From: Planctomycetota bacterium
GTDB taxonomy: Bacteria > Planctomycetota > Planctomycetia > Planctomycetales > Planctomycetaceae
Direction of reading: 5' to 3'
Assembly (NCBI GenBank): GCA_018242565.1
Contig: JAFEBR010000970.1
Coordinates: forward strand, 1 to 32,354
Length of the DNA: 32,354 nt
Position numbers and translations under genes: made by a program. Below are positions 8,239 through 17,268 of the stretch, in pieces (position 1 is the first letter of the stretch; each line of letters starts with the position of its first letter). Under the pieces are notes generated by a model. The model saw nothing but the letters and a program-made list of their open reading frames with translations, made no database searches and was not told the DNA's origin.

Positions 8239-8239
8239 A

Positions 8240-9565
8240 TTACGAATCGACCCACATCGTGCCGCTGGGAATCTCGCTTTGCATCTCGTCGAAGCTGGTA
8301 ATCCCCTTGGCGATTTTCAGCAGCGTGGCACGACGCAGGTCGATCATCCCTTCATCAATCGCGGCCTGCGCCAGCGTACTGGCTGGTTGCATGTCGCGAA
8401 TCAGTTGCCGGATTTTGGGAGATGTCAACAGGATCTCAAAGACCGCGGTCTGGCCGCGGTACCAGTAGGCCTCGTTTTTCGCTGACGCCCCTGGCGTGCT
8501 GTAGACGGTCTCCCCTTCCCCGGGTTCCAGGAATTCGCGGACTTCGTCAAAGGTATGCGGCGCCATCGACAAATCGACGGCGATCCGTGTTTCGGGATTC
8601 AGCACCCGGACCAACCGCTGGCCCACAGTCCCCAGCAGTGAACTGCACAGCATGTACGGAGAAATTCCCAAACCCAACATGGCATGAATCGCCGCCGAAG
8701 AGGTCGGAGCGTGCATCGTCGCCAACACCAACTGACCACTGTTGGCAGCTTGAACCGCCGTCTCGGCCGTTTCCGGATCACGGATCTCTCCGATCATGAT
8801 GACGTCAGGCCCCTGTCGCAGGATGGCCCTCAACATTTCGGCGAAACCGGCGCCGCGATCGAGTTCGATTTGTGTCTGTACCAACCCGGGGACTGAATAC
8901 TCGACGGGATCTTCGAGCGTATGAATTTTGCGACGGCCATCGTTCAGCGCGTGCAGGCAGGCGTAGGTCGTTGTGGTTTTGCCACTGCCGGTCGGTCCGG
9001 TAATCAGAATCAGACCGCTGGGCGACATCAACAGGCCCTGCATCGAAGCCAATTGGGACTGGAGAAGCCCCAGGCGGTTCAGTTTCCCCAATTCCGAATC
9101 ACGCCGAATCAATCGGAGCGCCAGGCTTTCCCCGAACAGCGTGGGAATCGTGCTGACACGCATGTCGACCGACATTCCCTTCAGGTCGTGCAGAATCCAA
9201 CGGCCGTCCTGGGGATGCTTTTTCACGCCATAGCGCATGCCCGACGCCGTGTGCACGAACGCCAGGCAACGTGTACCGACTTCGAGCGGCATCCGGGCGA
9301 CATGCCGCATCACCCCCAGATGGCGCAGGGAAATTGACACGTCATCCTGGGTGCTGGTCAAAAACAGATCACTGGCCCCCAGCATCAGGCAGTATTCCAC
9401 CAGGTCGGAGATCAACGACTCGGGGCGCATCGCCTCTTCTTCGGACAGGGGTTCGGTCTCTTCGACCGGAACCTGTTCCGTCTCCGCCGGCACCTCGGGG
9501 GGTTCCCCCTGTGCGGTTTCTTCAGCCTTGTTCTGCAGGCTTCTCAGGCGATCGAGAATGCTCAT
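8240..9565 (-). CDS. GspE/PilB-family secretion or pilus-type ATPase, short form
   Basis: The 441-residue product (ATG at 9565, preceded by GAAGG) contains a core of the type II/IV secretion ATPase family. Residues 50-150 match the N2 domain (LGASDLFLT). The Walker A GPTGSGKT is at 190-197, the Asp box LEDPVE at 217-222, Walker B VIMIGEIRD at 255-263 and the His box LVLATMHA at 279-286. Two usual parts are missing: the N-terminal MshEN/N1 domain, replaced by an acidic 45-residue leader, and the four zinc-binding cysteines expected at about 322-370. The start overlaps the STAS gene by 44 bp, and the operon begins with a receiver-HATPase gene. No pilin, platform or secretin gene is visible nearby, so the ATPase may power a machine encoded elsewhere, or may be a signalling effector. 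A TTG at 9607 is an unlikely alternative start. Confidence 0.88.
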   Translation of the reverse strand: MSILDRLRSLQNKAEETAQGEPPEVPAETEQVPVEETEPLSEEEAMRPESLISDLVEYCLMLGASDLFLTSTQDDVSISLRHLGVMRHVARMPLEVGTRCLAFVHTASGMRYGVKKHPQDGRWILHDLKGMSVDMRVSTIPTLFGESLALRLIRRDSELGKLNRLGLLQSQLASMQGLLMSPSGLILITGPTGSGKTTTTYACLHALNDGRRKIHTLEDPVEYSVPGLVQTQIELDRGAGFAEMLRAILRQGPDVIMIGEIRDPETAETAVQAANSGQLVLATMHAPTSSAAIHAMLGLGISPYMLCSSLLGTVGQRLVRVLNPETRIAVDLSMAPHTFDEVREFLEPGEGETVYSTPGASAKNEAYWYRGQTAVFEILLTSPKIRQLIRDMQPASTLAQAAIDEGMIDLRRATLLKIAKGITSFDEMQSEIPSGTMWVDS

Positions 9566-9920
9566 GACCTTCGACTTTCTGCCGCGCAGCGGCTTCGTTG
9601 GGGGCAATGTTCAGCGCCAGTTCCATCCGCATGATATTCAGAAATTGCGCGGCCAGCGGCGAGGCGGAATGCAGGACCAGGATTCCTCCCTGACTCTTGA
9701 ACAACTTGTGGCTCTTGAGCAGCCACGAAACACCGCTGGAGTCGATGTACGTCGTCCGCGACAAATCGATCAGGACCTGTTTCGCATACACATCTTCACC
9801 AGCCAGGTCCACGAGTGGATTCCAGTCGACCGACCAGCCATCGTTGCTGAGCCGCCCCACCAGTTCCAGGCAGATCAGTTGTGGAGATTCTTCGATGATT
9901 CGCAAGTCGATCGGATTCAC
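9522..9920 (-). CDS. STAS-domain protein (anti-sigma factor antagonist-like)
   Basis: The 132-residue protein starts at GTG 9920 with CGAGGA about seven bases upstream. Residues 5-110 form a STAS fold with the hallmark VLIDLSRTTYIDSSGVSWLL; in SpoIIAA the serine following Asp in DSSG is phosphorylated by the partner kinase, here Ser61. A 22-residue tail after the fold overlaps the ATPase start and may be a by-product of the overlap. The upstream gene, 18 bp away, encodes an RsbW-like ATPase domain. Kinase and antagonist are therefore likely partners, in an arrangement like spoIIAA-spoIIAB but with no sigma factor gene in the operon. The target may be non-transcriptional. Confidence 0.88.
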   Translation of the reverse strand: MNPIDLRIIEESPQLICLELVGRLSNDGWSVDWNPLVDLAGEDVYAKQVLIDLSRTTYIDSSGVSWLLKSHKLFKSQGGILVLHSASPLAAQFLNIMRMELALNIAPNEAAARQKVEGHEHSRSPEKPAEQG

Positions 9921-9938
9921 GCTGGATTTCCTCGAAAA

Positions 9939-10940
9939 TTAAGAAGTTCGCTGGTGATTGCCGTGGCCCGAGTGGGATGGCCCCGAGGTGATCGATCGTC
10001 GATGAATCATGGTGATTTCATTGCCGGCGGCATTAAACTGCACCTCCGACATGAAATTGCGTATCAAAAACAATCCCCGTCCGCTCAACCGGGTCAGGTT
10101 GTCCGGATCGGTCGGATCTTCGGCAAGAGCGCGGGACACATCGAATCCAGGCCCCTCGTCGCCGATGATGTAACGCGCCTCGTCTGGAGATTCCCGGGCC
10201 GACAGGCGAACCTGGCGCTGGCGGTAAGGATCTTGCGACCGGCGGATTTGGGCTTCGCGGAAGTACTCGTCTCCATTGCGATTCCGCAATTCCGAATTCA
10301 GTTCGAGATTCCCGTGAAACAGGGCGTTCTGCAGAGCTTCGTTCAGAGCCACGCCCACGCGAATCAATTCCACTTCGTCGCAATGCCCCACCCTGCGCAG
10401 ATATCGCTGCAGATGTGAAATCAGAATCGGGACCAGCGACACGTCCGTCCCCAACCGAAACTCAAATTCGGTCTGCGCCCAGCACTCCAGCAGGCGGGGT
10501 TCGTGTGTGTCGCGATGACAAACCGACAACACGTCCTGCACGGTATCCGCCAGGTCACTGCTCAGCCGCCGTTTCGGCACATAGCTGACCGCACCACGCC
10601 GCAACGCCTGCAGTGCCGTGTCTTCACTGCCATGAGCGGTCATCAGAATCGTCGGCACCAGGGGATACAGCCGACGAATCGCGTCCACCAGTTCCAGACC
10701 ATCCATGTGGGGCATGTTCAGGTCGGTGAGCACGAGGTCGAAATGGCTGCGCCCCATTTTCTGCAGAGCTGCGGCGCCATGCTCGGCGTGCTCGACAATG
10801 ACGGGAAGCCGGCGAATCAGCAACTTCGCGGCAACCTGCCGATCAATTGGCGAATCGTCGACGATCAGAATCCGCCAGCCCTGCCGGGCTGCAGCCGATT
10901 CCACCGCATTGAATTCAAGTTCCGAAGGGTGAGCGCTCAC
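9939..10940 (-). CDS. Response-regulator receiver fused to RsbW-like HATPase domain
   Basis: This 333-residue protein starts at GTG 10940; no strong ribosome binding site is visible. Residues 22-140 are a receiver domain with acidic pair VDD (27-29), phospho-acceptor Asp73 (LTDLNMP), Thr101 and Lys123 (VPK). Residues 155-315 are a GHKL/HATPase domain: N-box ALNEALQNA (about 198-206), G1 DEGPGFD (261-267) and G2 SGRGLFLI (286-293). This looks like the anti-sigma/serine kinase family rather than a histidine kinase, because no HisKA-type dimerisation helix with His is seen between the domains. It probably phosphorylates the STAS protein encoded 18 bp downstream, with the receiver gating the kinase. 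No sensor histidine kinase is adjacent. Confidence 0.88.
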   Translation of the reverse strand: MSAHPSELEFNAVESAAARQGWRILIVDDSPIDRQVAAKLLIRRLPVIVEHAEHGAAALQKMGRSHFDLVLTDLNMPHMDGLELVDAIRRLYPLVPTILMTAHGSEDTALQALRRGAVSYVPKRRLSSDLADTVQDVLSVCHRDTHEPRLLECWAQTEFEFRLGTDVSLVPILISHLQRYLRRVGHCDEVELIRVGVALNEALQNALFHGNLELNSELRNRNGDEYFREAQIRRSQDPYRQRQVRLSARESPDEARYIIGDEGPGFDVSRALAEDPTDPDNLTRLSGRGLFLIRNFMSEVQFNAAGNEITMIHRRSITSGPSHSGHGNHQRTS

Positions 10941-10987
10941 ACCGAGGCATCCGGACGGATTGGTTATCAGAGAGCGACGATAAGTTG

Positions 10988-11060
10988 CCTGAGGATGATC
11001 CAGTTAATACGAAAACCGGGCAAAGATTTGCAAGCCGAGGCAATCAAAAACCACCTCAGG
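10988..11060 (-). promoter_or_regulatory. Putative promoter of the receiver-HATPase/STAS/ATPase operon, flanked by inverted repeats
   Basis: On the minus strand a -35-like TTGCAA (11028-11033) and a -10-like TATTAA (11004-11009) are 18 bp apart, each matching 4 of 6 consensus bases. They sit between CCTGAGG (10988-10994) and its complement CCTCAGG (11054-11060). The predicted start of transcription is near 10997. Confidence 0.35.
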
Positions 11061-11129
11061 TCAGCCCGTTTCCATCACCTGGGAACGAGTGACAGCACCT
11101 GTCGAGAGGCCTCCCTGATCAAAGCACCA

Positions 11130-11158
11130 GCCGGCGCCCCCGAGACGAGGGCACCGGC
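11130..11158 (-). terminator. Hairpin after ettA
   Basis: GCCGG-C-GCCC (11130-11139) pairs with GGGC-A-CCGGC (11149-11158), nine pairs with one mismatch, 12 bp past the ettA stop. The minus-strand continuation has only a short T-run (GCTTTG). Confidence 0.5.
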
Positions 11159-11170
11159 GGTTCGTGCGGA

Positions 11171-12844
<1,674 letters not shown>

Positions 12845-13115
12845 AACTCAACGCGATCCTTGAAAAATCCGCCAACTTCCCGATTCATGCCCCACAACGG
12901 CTCAATCGTCGCCCGGCAGAGTAGCGAATACGGCGCCCGACTGGCAACGCCGCGCCCTGCAGTTTGGCCCCCGGCCCGTCAACACATGCCCGCCAATTGA
13001 TGGGTCATGCATGCAGCACTCATTCACAGCGGCGAATGTACGGCTGGTATGACAATCATTGCCAGAGAACCAGCCCCAGTCACACAGACGAACCGACGAG
13101 ACCCAGATACGACTT

Positions 13116-14546
13116 TCAGGCGAGAACATCACCAATCACACGACCGCTGACATCCGTAAGCCGATAATCGCGTCCGGAATACCGATAGGTCAGCTTTTCG
13201 TGATCAATACCCATCAAGTGTAAAATCGTGGCATGCAGATCATGCACATGGACCCGATTCTCGACGGCGGAACACCCAAACGTGTCGGTGGCCCCGTAAC
13301 TCAGTCCCCCCTTGACGCCGCCACCTGCCATCCAGATCGTGTAACCGTAATGGTCATGGTCACGCCCCTTCTGCCCTTCTGACGTCGGCGCTCGACCGAA
13401 CTCGCCGCCCCAGACCAACAGGGTTTCGTCGAATAATCCCCGCTGCTTCAGATCGCGAATGAGCGCCGCTATGCCCTGATCGCAGGCCTTGGCCAGACGT
13501 GCGTGCCCGCCTGCGATGTCTTCATGCCCCGTATCCCAGGCAATGTCGTAGCCATCAATCGACAGCGAAAGCTGCACCGCCCGCACTCCTCGTTCGATCA
13601 AACGGCGCGCCAGCAGACACCCTTTCGCGTACTCACTGTCACCATACATGTCGAGCGTGGCTTTTGTTTCACCCGCCGTATCGAAGGCCTCGGGAACCGA
13701 GAACTGCATGCGAAATGCCATCTCCATCGTCGAGATCCGCGATTCGAGGCTCGCCTCCTGCTGCTCACGATCGGCATGCAGACGATTCAGCCGAGATAAC
13801 AAGTCCACCTGCCGACGTTGATCTGCCGCGGCGACAGATTGATTCCTCAAGTCCGCCAGCACCGATTCCGGGCGCATCTCGGCGACGTTGACGTAACATC
13901 CGCCATAGGCCCCCGGCAGGAAACTGTTCCCCCAGTTTGCCATCCCGCCGCGCGGCTGGGCCCGCGGTGACATCGCCACGAACCCGGGGAGATTCTGGTT
14001 TTCCGTGCCCAATCCATACACCAGCCACGAGCCCAGGCTGGGGCGATTCGGCTGCAGATGACCGACATTCATCATCATGATCGCCCCGGCATGTTCCGGG
14101 ATGTCAGTGTGCATCGAATGGATAAAACACAGATCATCAACGCATTGACCAACCTGCGGAAAAATATCGCTCACCCACTTGCCGCACTGGCCGTACGGCT
14201 TGAATCCAAACGGAGAGGGAAACAGTCCATTCTTGGTGTTGCGCAGCGTCTTGCGATCGACCTCGGCTGGTCGCTGGCCGGCGAACTTCGCAATTTCCGG
14301 CTTGTAATCAAACGTATCGACCTGCGATGGTCCGCCCGGCATGAAGAGCTGGATCACGCGTTTGGCACGCGGTGCAAATTGAGCCGCGCGGGCCAGCAAC
14401 GGATCCACCGCACTCGCGGCGGGCGCCGCCACGGCCGCAGATTGTTCCGCCAGCATCGTCGCCAACCCCAGGGTACCGAAACCCGCACCAAGGCGCTGCA
14501 ACGACTCGCGCCGGGTCAGAGGCCACAACGGATTGACATGAAACAT
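13116..14546 (-). CDS. Tat-exported DUF1501 protein
   Basis: The 476-residue protein has a twin-arginine signal, TRRESLQRLG at 11-20 followed by a hydrophobic stretch (GFGTLGLATMLA), so it should be exported folded. The body carries the landmarks of DUF1501, an alkaline-phosphatase/sulfatase-superfamily group common in planctomycetes: FMPGGPSQVDTFDYKP near 70-83, RPSLGSWLVYGLG, and GGEFGRAP followed by GRDHDHYGYTIWMAGGGVKG and VHDLHATILHLMGIDHEKL. The family's biochemical activity is unknown, although conserved Asp/His residues suggest a metal site. GGGAG lies eight bases before the ATG. It follows the DUF1549/DUF1553 gene by 40 bp in the same direction, an arrangement repeated many times in planctomycete genomes. 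Confidence 0.93.
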   Translation of the reverse strand: MFHVNPLWPLTRRESLQRLGAGFGTLGLATMLAEQSAAVAAPAASAVDPLLARAAQFAPRAKRVIQLFMPGGPSQVDTFDYKPEIAKFAGQRPAEVDRKTLRNTKNGLFPSPFGFKPYGQCGKWVSDIFPQVGQCVDDLCFIHSMHTDIPEHAGAIMMMNVGHLQPNRPSLGSWLVYGLGTENQNLPGFVAMSPRAQPRGGMANWGNSFLPGAYGGCYVNVAEMRPESVLADLRNQSVAAADQRRQVDLLSRLNRLHADREQQEASLESRISTMEMAFRMQFSVPEAFDTAGETKATLDMYGDSEYAKGCLLARRLIERGVRAVQLSLSIDGYDIAWDTGHEDIAGGHARLAKACDQGIAALIRDLKQRGLFDETLLVWGGEFGRAPTSEGQKGRDHDHYGYTIWMAGGGVKGGLSYGATDTFGCSAVENRVHVHDLHATILHLMGIDHEKLTYRYSGRDYRLTDVSGRVIGDVLA

Positions 14547-14586
14547 GACGTTCTCCCGCAGGATTCAAAGACACTCACGCGGCCGG

Positions 14587-16923
14587 TCACGGCAAATACA
14601 TAAACTCATTAGCACCAAGTAGTACCTGGGCGTATTGCTCCCAGGGGGACAACTTCGGCCCCTCGCCCTGTGCGCCACCGGTTGCCAGAAACTCGAGCCC
14701 CAATTGCCGCTCGGCGGGCACCGGCGCGCGGCCATACAGCCATTGATAGGCATTTTCGATCCGGGCCGCATCATCTGGGGCCTCGCGCTGAATTCTCGCA
14801 GCCAGGGCACGGGCCCGGGCGATCATGAAGGGGCTGTTCAGCAGGAAGAGCGCCTGCTGCGGCACAACGCTCGATTTCCGCCCCTCGTTGGTCGCACGCG
14901 GCAGGGGAAAGTCGAACAATCGCAGGAACGACTCCGACGCAAATCGATCACCATTTCGACTCACCGCTCCGTAGAGAGTCCGGCGGCGACTGCTGGCGAG
15001 TTGTTCGACCGGGGGTCCCCCGGGCGTGGTATCCAACTCCCCCGAGACCGACAACAACGCGTCACGCCACGATTCGACATCCAACCGGCGCGGATTCATA
15101 CGCCACAACTTGCGGTTATCGGCATCGACAGCCAGCGCCGCAGAATTGACCGCACTGCTCATCTGCCAGGCCGATGAGGTCAGGATCTTTCGATGGAGAG
15201 CCTTCAAGGACCAGCCTTGGTGCACAAAATCCGCAGCCAGCCAATCGAGCAGTTGCGGATGCGTGGGAGGCTCTCCCAGAGTTCCGAAATTACTGGGGGT
15301 CCGCACGAGTCCCTGTCCGAAATGATGCATCCAGATCCGGTTCACAAACACCCGGGCCGTCAGCGGATTCGCAGGACTGACGACCGCCTCGGCCAGATCA
15401 AGTCGACCACTGCCGCGGGTTAAGGGTAAATCCTGTTCACCGGCGAGAATCCGCAAAAACCGTCGAGGCGCAATCGGGCCATTGTTCCGCAGGTTGCCGC
15501 GAATCGCCAGATGCATATCGCCGGCCCCGGAGTCTCCCAGAGCATGCGCCACGGGGTACATCGGAGGGGCTGATTTTTTCAACTCCGCGATTTGAGACGT
15601 TACGGCAGCGACCTGCGTGCGTTCCGCTTCGGTCAGTTCACGTTTTTCTTTCTGGGCCGCCTCTTGCACTTTCTGGTTTTGTTGTTCGAGATCCCGAATC
15701 ACCTGCTGATGCTGCTGGAAGGCAGTGACCGTCGCTGCCGGCACGAGGGGGAATTCTCGTAAGGCCGAATTCCGAAAGACGCCAGCGAGCGAGTAATAAT
15801 CCAGTTGCGGGATCGGGTCAAACTTATGGTCATGGCAGCGGGCACAAGAGACCGTCAGCCCCAACAGGCCACGCGACAGGGTGTCCACCCGATCATCCAG
15901 CGTCTCGGACATCGCCTGGGCTGTGGCATCAGGATCACCACCATCGGAAATGTACGTCGGCCCCAAGGCGAAAAAACCAGTTGCGACGGCATCTGGCTGT
16001 TCCAGCAAATCGCCGGCGATCTGCAGACGCAGAAACTGATCAATCGGCAGATCCCGATTCAGTGCCTCGACCACCCAATCCCGGTAGCGCCAGGCATGAG
16101 GCAGCGCGGCCCCATCCAGAAATCCGCCAAAGCCGTCACTGTAGCGAGCCACATCCAGCCAATGTCGAGCCCAGCGCTCTCCATAGCGGGGCGATGCCAA
16201 CAGGTCGTCGACCAGAGCCAGCCAGGCCCGGGGTCGGTCGGCAACGGCAGTCGCGACAAATTCCGCCACCCGTTCGGGAGGCGGAGGCAGTCCCAGTAGA
16301 TCGAAATACAGCCGTCGCACCAGGACCGCCGCGTCGGCCTGCGGAGCGGGTTGTAAGTGACTGCGTTCGAGTTCGGCCTTAATGAACAGGTCGATCTCAT
16401 TGGTGGGCCAACTCGAATCGTGCACGCTCGGCAGTTCGGCCCTGTTGATGGGCTGCCAGGCCCAGTGGCGTGACCGCACTTCATTCCAATTGTAAGTCGC
16501 CGGGGCTTCCGGGGCGTTGGCACTCTGGGCCGGCCAGGGGGCCCCGGCCGATACCCATCGCACCAGAGTGTCGACTTGTGCGGGCGATAACTTCCCGCGC
16601 GGCGGCATTTCAAAGGTCTTCCACCGCACGGCATCGATGAGCAGACTCTTCTCGGCGTCCCCGGGCACCAAACCCGCTCCCGAGTCGCCCCCCTTGACCG
16701 CGGCATCACGCGAATCAAGCTTCAGCCCCCCTTTCAGCGATTTGGCCTGCGAACTGTGACACTCATAGCAGTGCTCCACCAGGATGGGGCGAACCTGCTT
16801 TTCAAAAAACTGGATCTGCTCGTCGGTGAACTGTTCCGGATCGGCCCCCCACACGGGCAGGACACTCATTCCGCAGACGCAGAACCACGCCAACCAGCCC
16901 CCGAGTCGGGTACACTTAAACAC
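14587..16923 (-). CDS. PSCyt1-DUF1549-DUF1553 planctomycete cytochrome-like protein
   Basis: I choose GTG at 16923 because GGAGG lies five bases upstream and the product then opens with a compact signal peptide (MFKCTRLGGWLAWFCVCG, cleavage after VWGA). A TTG at 16968 would add 15 residues without a ribosome binding site. The 778-residue protein has a PSCyt1 domain with haem motif CYECH (52-56), a DUF1549 region (about 155-360) ending in a second CxxCH, CARCHDHKFDP (360-370), a charged coiled-coil-like stretch (about 395-450) and DUF1553 (about 485-745, with GTLGEPPTHPQLLDWLA). Family members are periplasmic and of unknown activity, usually paired with DUF1501 proteins as here. Covalent haem binding is inferred from the motifs. 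It is the first gene of a two-gene operon. Confidence 0.92.
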   Translation of the reverse strand: MFKCTRLGGWLAWFCVCGMSVLPVWGADPEQFTDEQIQFFEKQVRPILVEHCYECHSSQAKSLKGGLKLDSRDAAVKGGDSGAGLVPGDAEKSLLIDAVRWKTFEMPPRGKLSPAQVDTLVRWVSAGAPWPAQSANAPEAPATYNWNEVRSRHWAWQPINRAELPSVHDSSWPTNEIDLFIKAELERSHLQPAPQADAAVLVRRLYFDLLGLPPPPERVAEFVATAVADRPRAWLALVDDLLASPRYGERWARHWLDVARYSDGFGGFLDGAALPHAWRYRDWVVEALNRDLPIDQFLRLQIAGDLLEQPDAVATGFFALGPTYISDGGDPDATAQAMSETLDDRVDTLSRGLLGLTVSCARCHDHKFDPIPQLDYYSLAGVFRNSALREFPLVPAATVTAFQQHQQVIRDLEQQNQKVQEAAQKEKRELTEAERTQVAAVTSQIAELKKSAPPMYPVAHALGDSGAGDMHLAIRGNLRNNGPIAPRRFLRILAGEQDLPLTRGSGRLDLAEAVVSPANPLTARVFVNRIWMHHFGQGLVRTPSNFGTLGEPPTHPQLLDWLAADFVHQGWSLKALHRKILTSSAWQMSSAVNSAALAVDADNRKLWRMNPRRLDVESWRDALLSVSGELDTTPGGPPVEQLASSRRRTLYGAVSRNGDRFASESFLRLFDFPLPRATNEGRKSSVVPQQALFLLNSPFMIARARALAARIQREAPDDAARIENAYQWLYGRAPVPAERQLGLEFLATGGAQGEGPKLSPWEQYAQVLLGANEFMYLP

Positions 16924-17037
16924 GGGCCTCCGGCCTTCTCGCGATTTACAAATGGTCCAGCGAATCAATCCGTTCTCCGACAGTTCAAGTGATCACAGCG
17001 CGGGAGGATCAGCCGACTGCCCACGCAACCCATCAAC

Positions 17038-17046
17038 ATTGTAGCA
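17038..17046 (-). promoter_or_regulatory. Extended -10-like element for the DUF1549/DUF1501 operon
   Basis: The minus-strand sequence TGCTACAAT matches an extended -10 (TGnTAnAAT). No good -35 is seen 17 bp upstream. It would give a leader of about 108 nt before the GTG at 16923. Confidence 0.35.
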
Positions 17047-17177
17047 TACATCCAGAATCCGCAAGAGACGAGACCGAAGTAAATTGCTGACCATGGTCGA
17101 CTCAAATCGTGCCGTGTGACATGAGTCTCAATGTCGAAGGGGGACTACAATGTTCCGGGCCCACTGTCGGCCGCGCG

Positions 17178-17189
17178 AAATTGCAATTT
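17178..17189. promoter_or_regulatory. Perfect 12-bp palindrome AAATTGCAATTT
   Basis: AAATTGCAATTT is a perfect palindrome in an otherwise GC-rich region, 80 bp upstream of the likely DUF255 start. It could be an operator; AT-rich palindromes also occur by chance. Confidence 0.3.
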
Positions 17190-17268
17190 TTCCGATCGAA
17201 CGCCAACGAGTCTGAACGCAGACGCTGGCTGCCCGGTCCCAATGCTCGATGAACTCGTAACAGACAAA

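Larger units (their letters stand above)
7570..8239. other. Long gene-free region upstream of the porin, with two strong hairpins
   Basis: About 670 bp lie between the porin start and the end of the ATPase gene. Open frames exist on both strands but none has a ribosome binding site with a protein-like composition. It holds an inverted repeat at 7682-7724, a GC-rich hairpin at 8065-8086 and a terminator-like hairpin at 8221-8238. The porin promoter and possibly a long 5' leader must lie here; I cannot place a convincing -35/-10 pair. Confidence 0.6.
16924..17268. other. Divergent intergenic region between DUF1549 and DUF255 genes
   Basis: This stretch of about 345 bp should hold two divergent promoters. 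It contains an extended -10-like element on the minus strand at 17038-17046 and a perfect palindrome at 17178-17189. An in-frame ATG at 17131 could extend the DUF255 protein into it, but the added residues do not look like family sequence. Confidence 0.5.

Noticed and set aside
9987-10300. Histidine kinase reading of the HATPase protein
   Set aside because: No dimerisation helix with phospho-acceptor His is present between receiver and ATPase domains, and a STAS gene follows; an RsbW-like serine kinase fits better.
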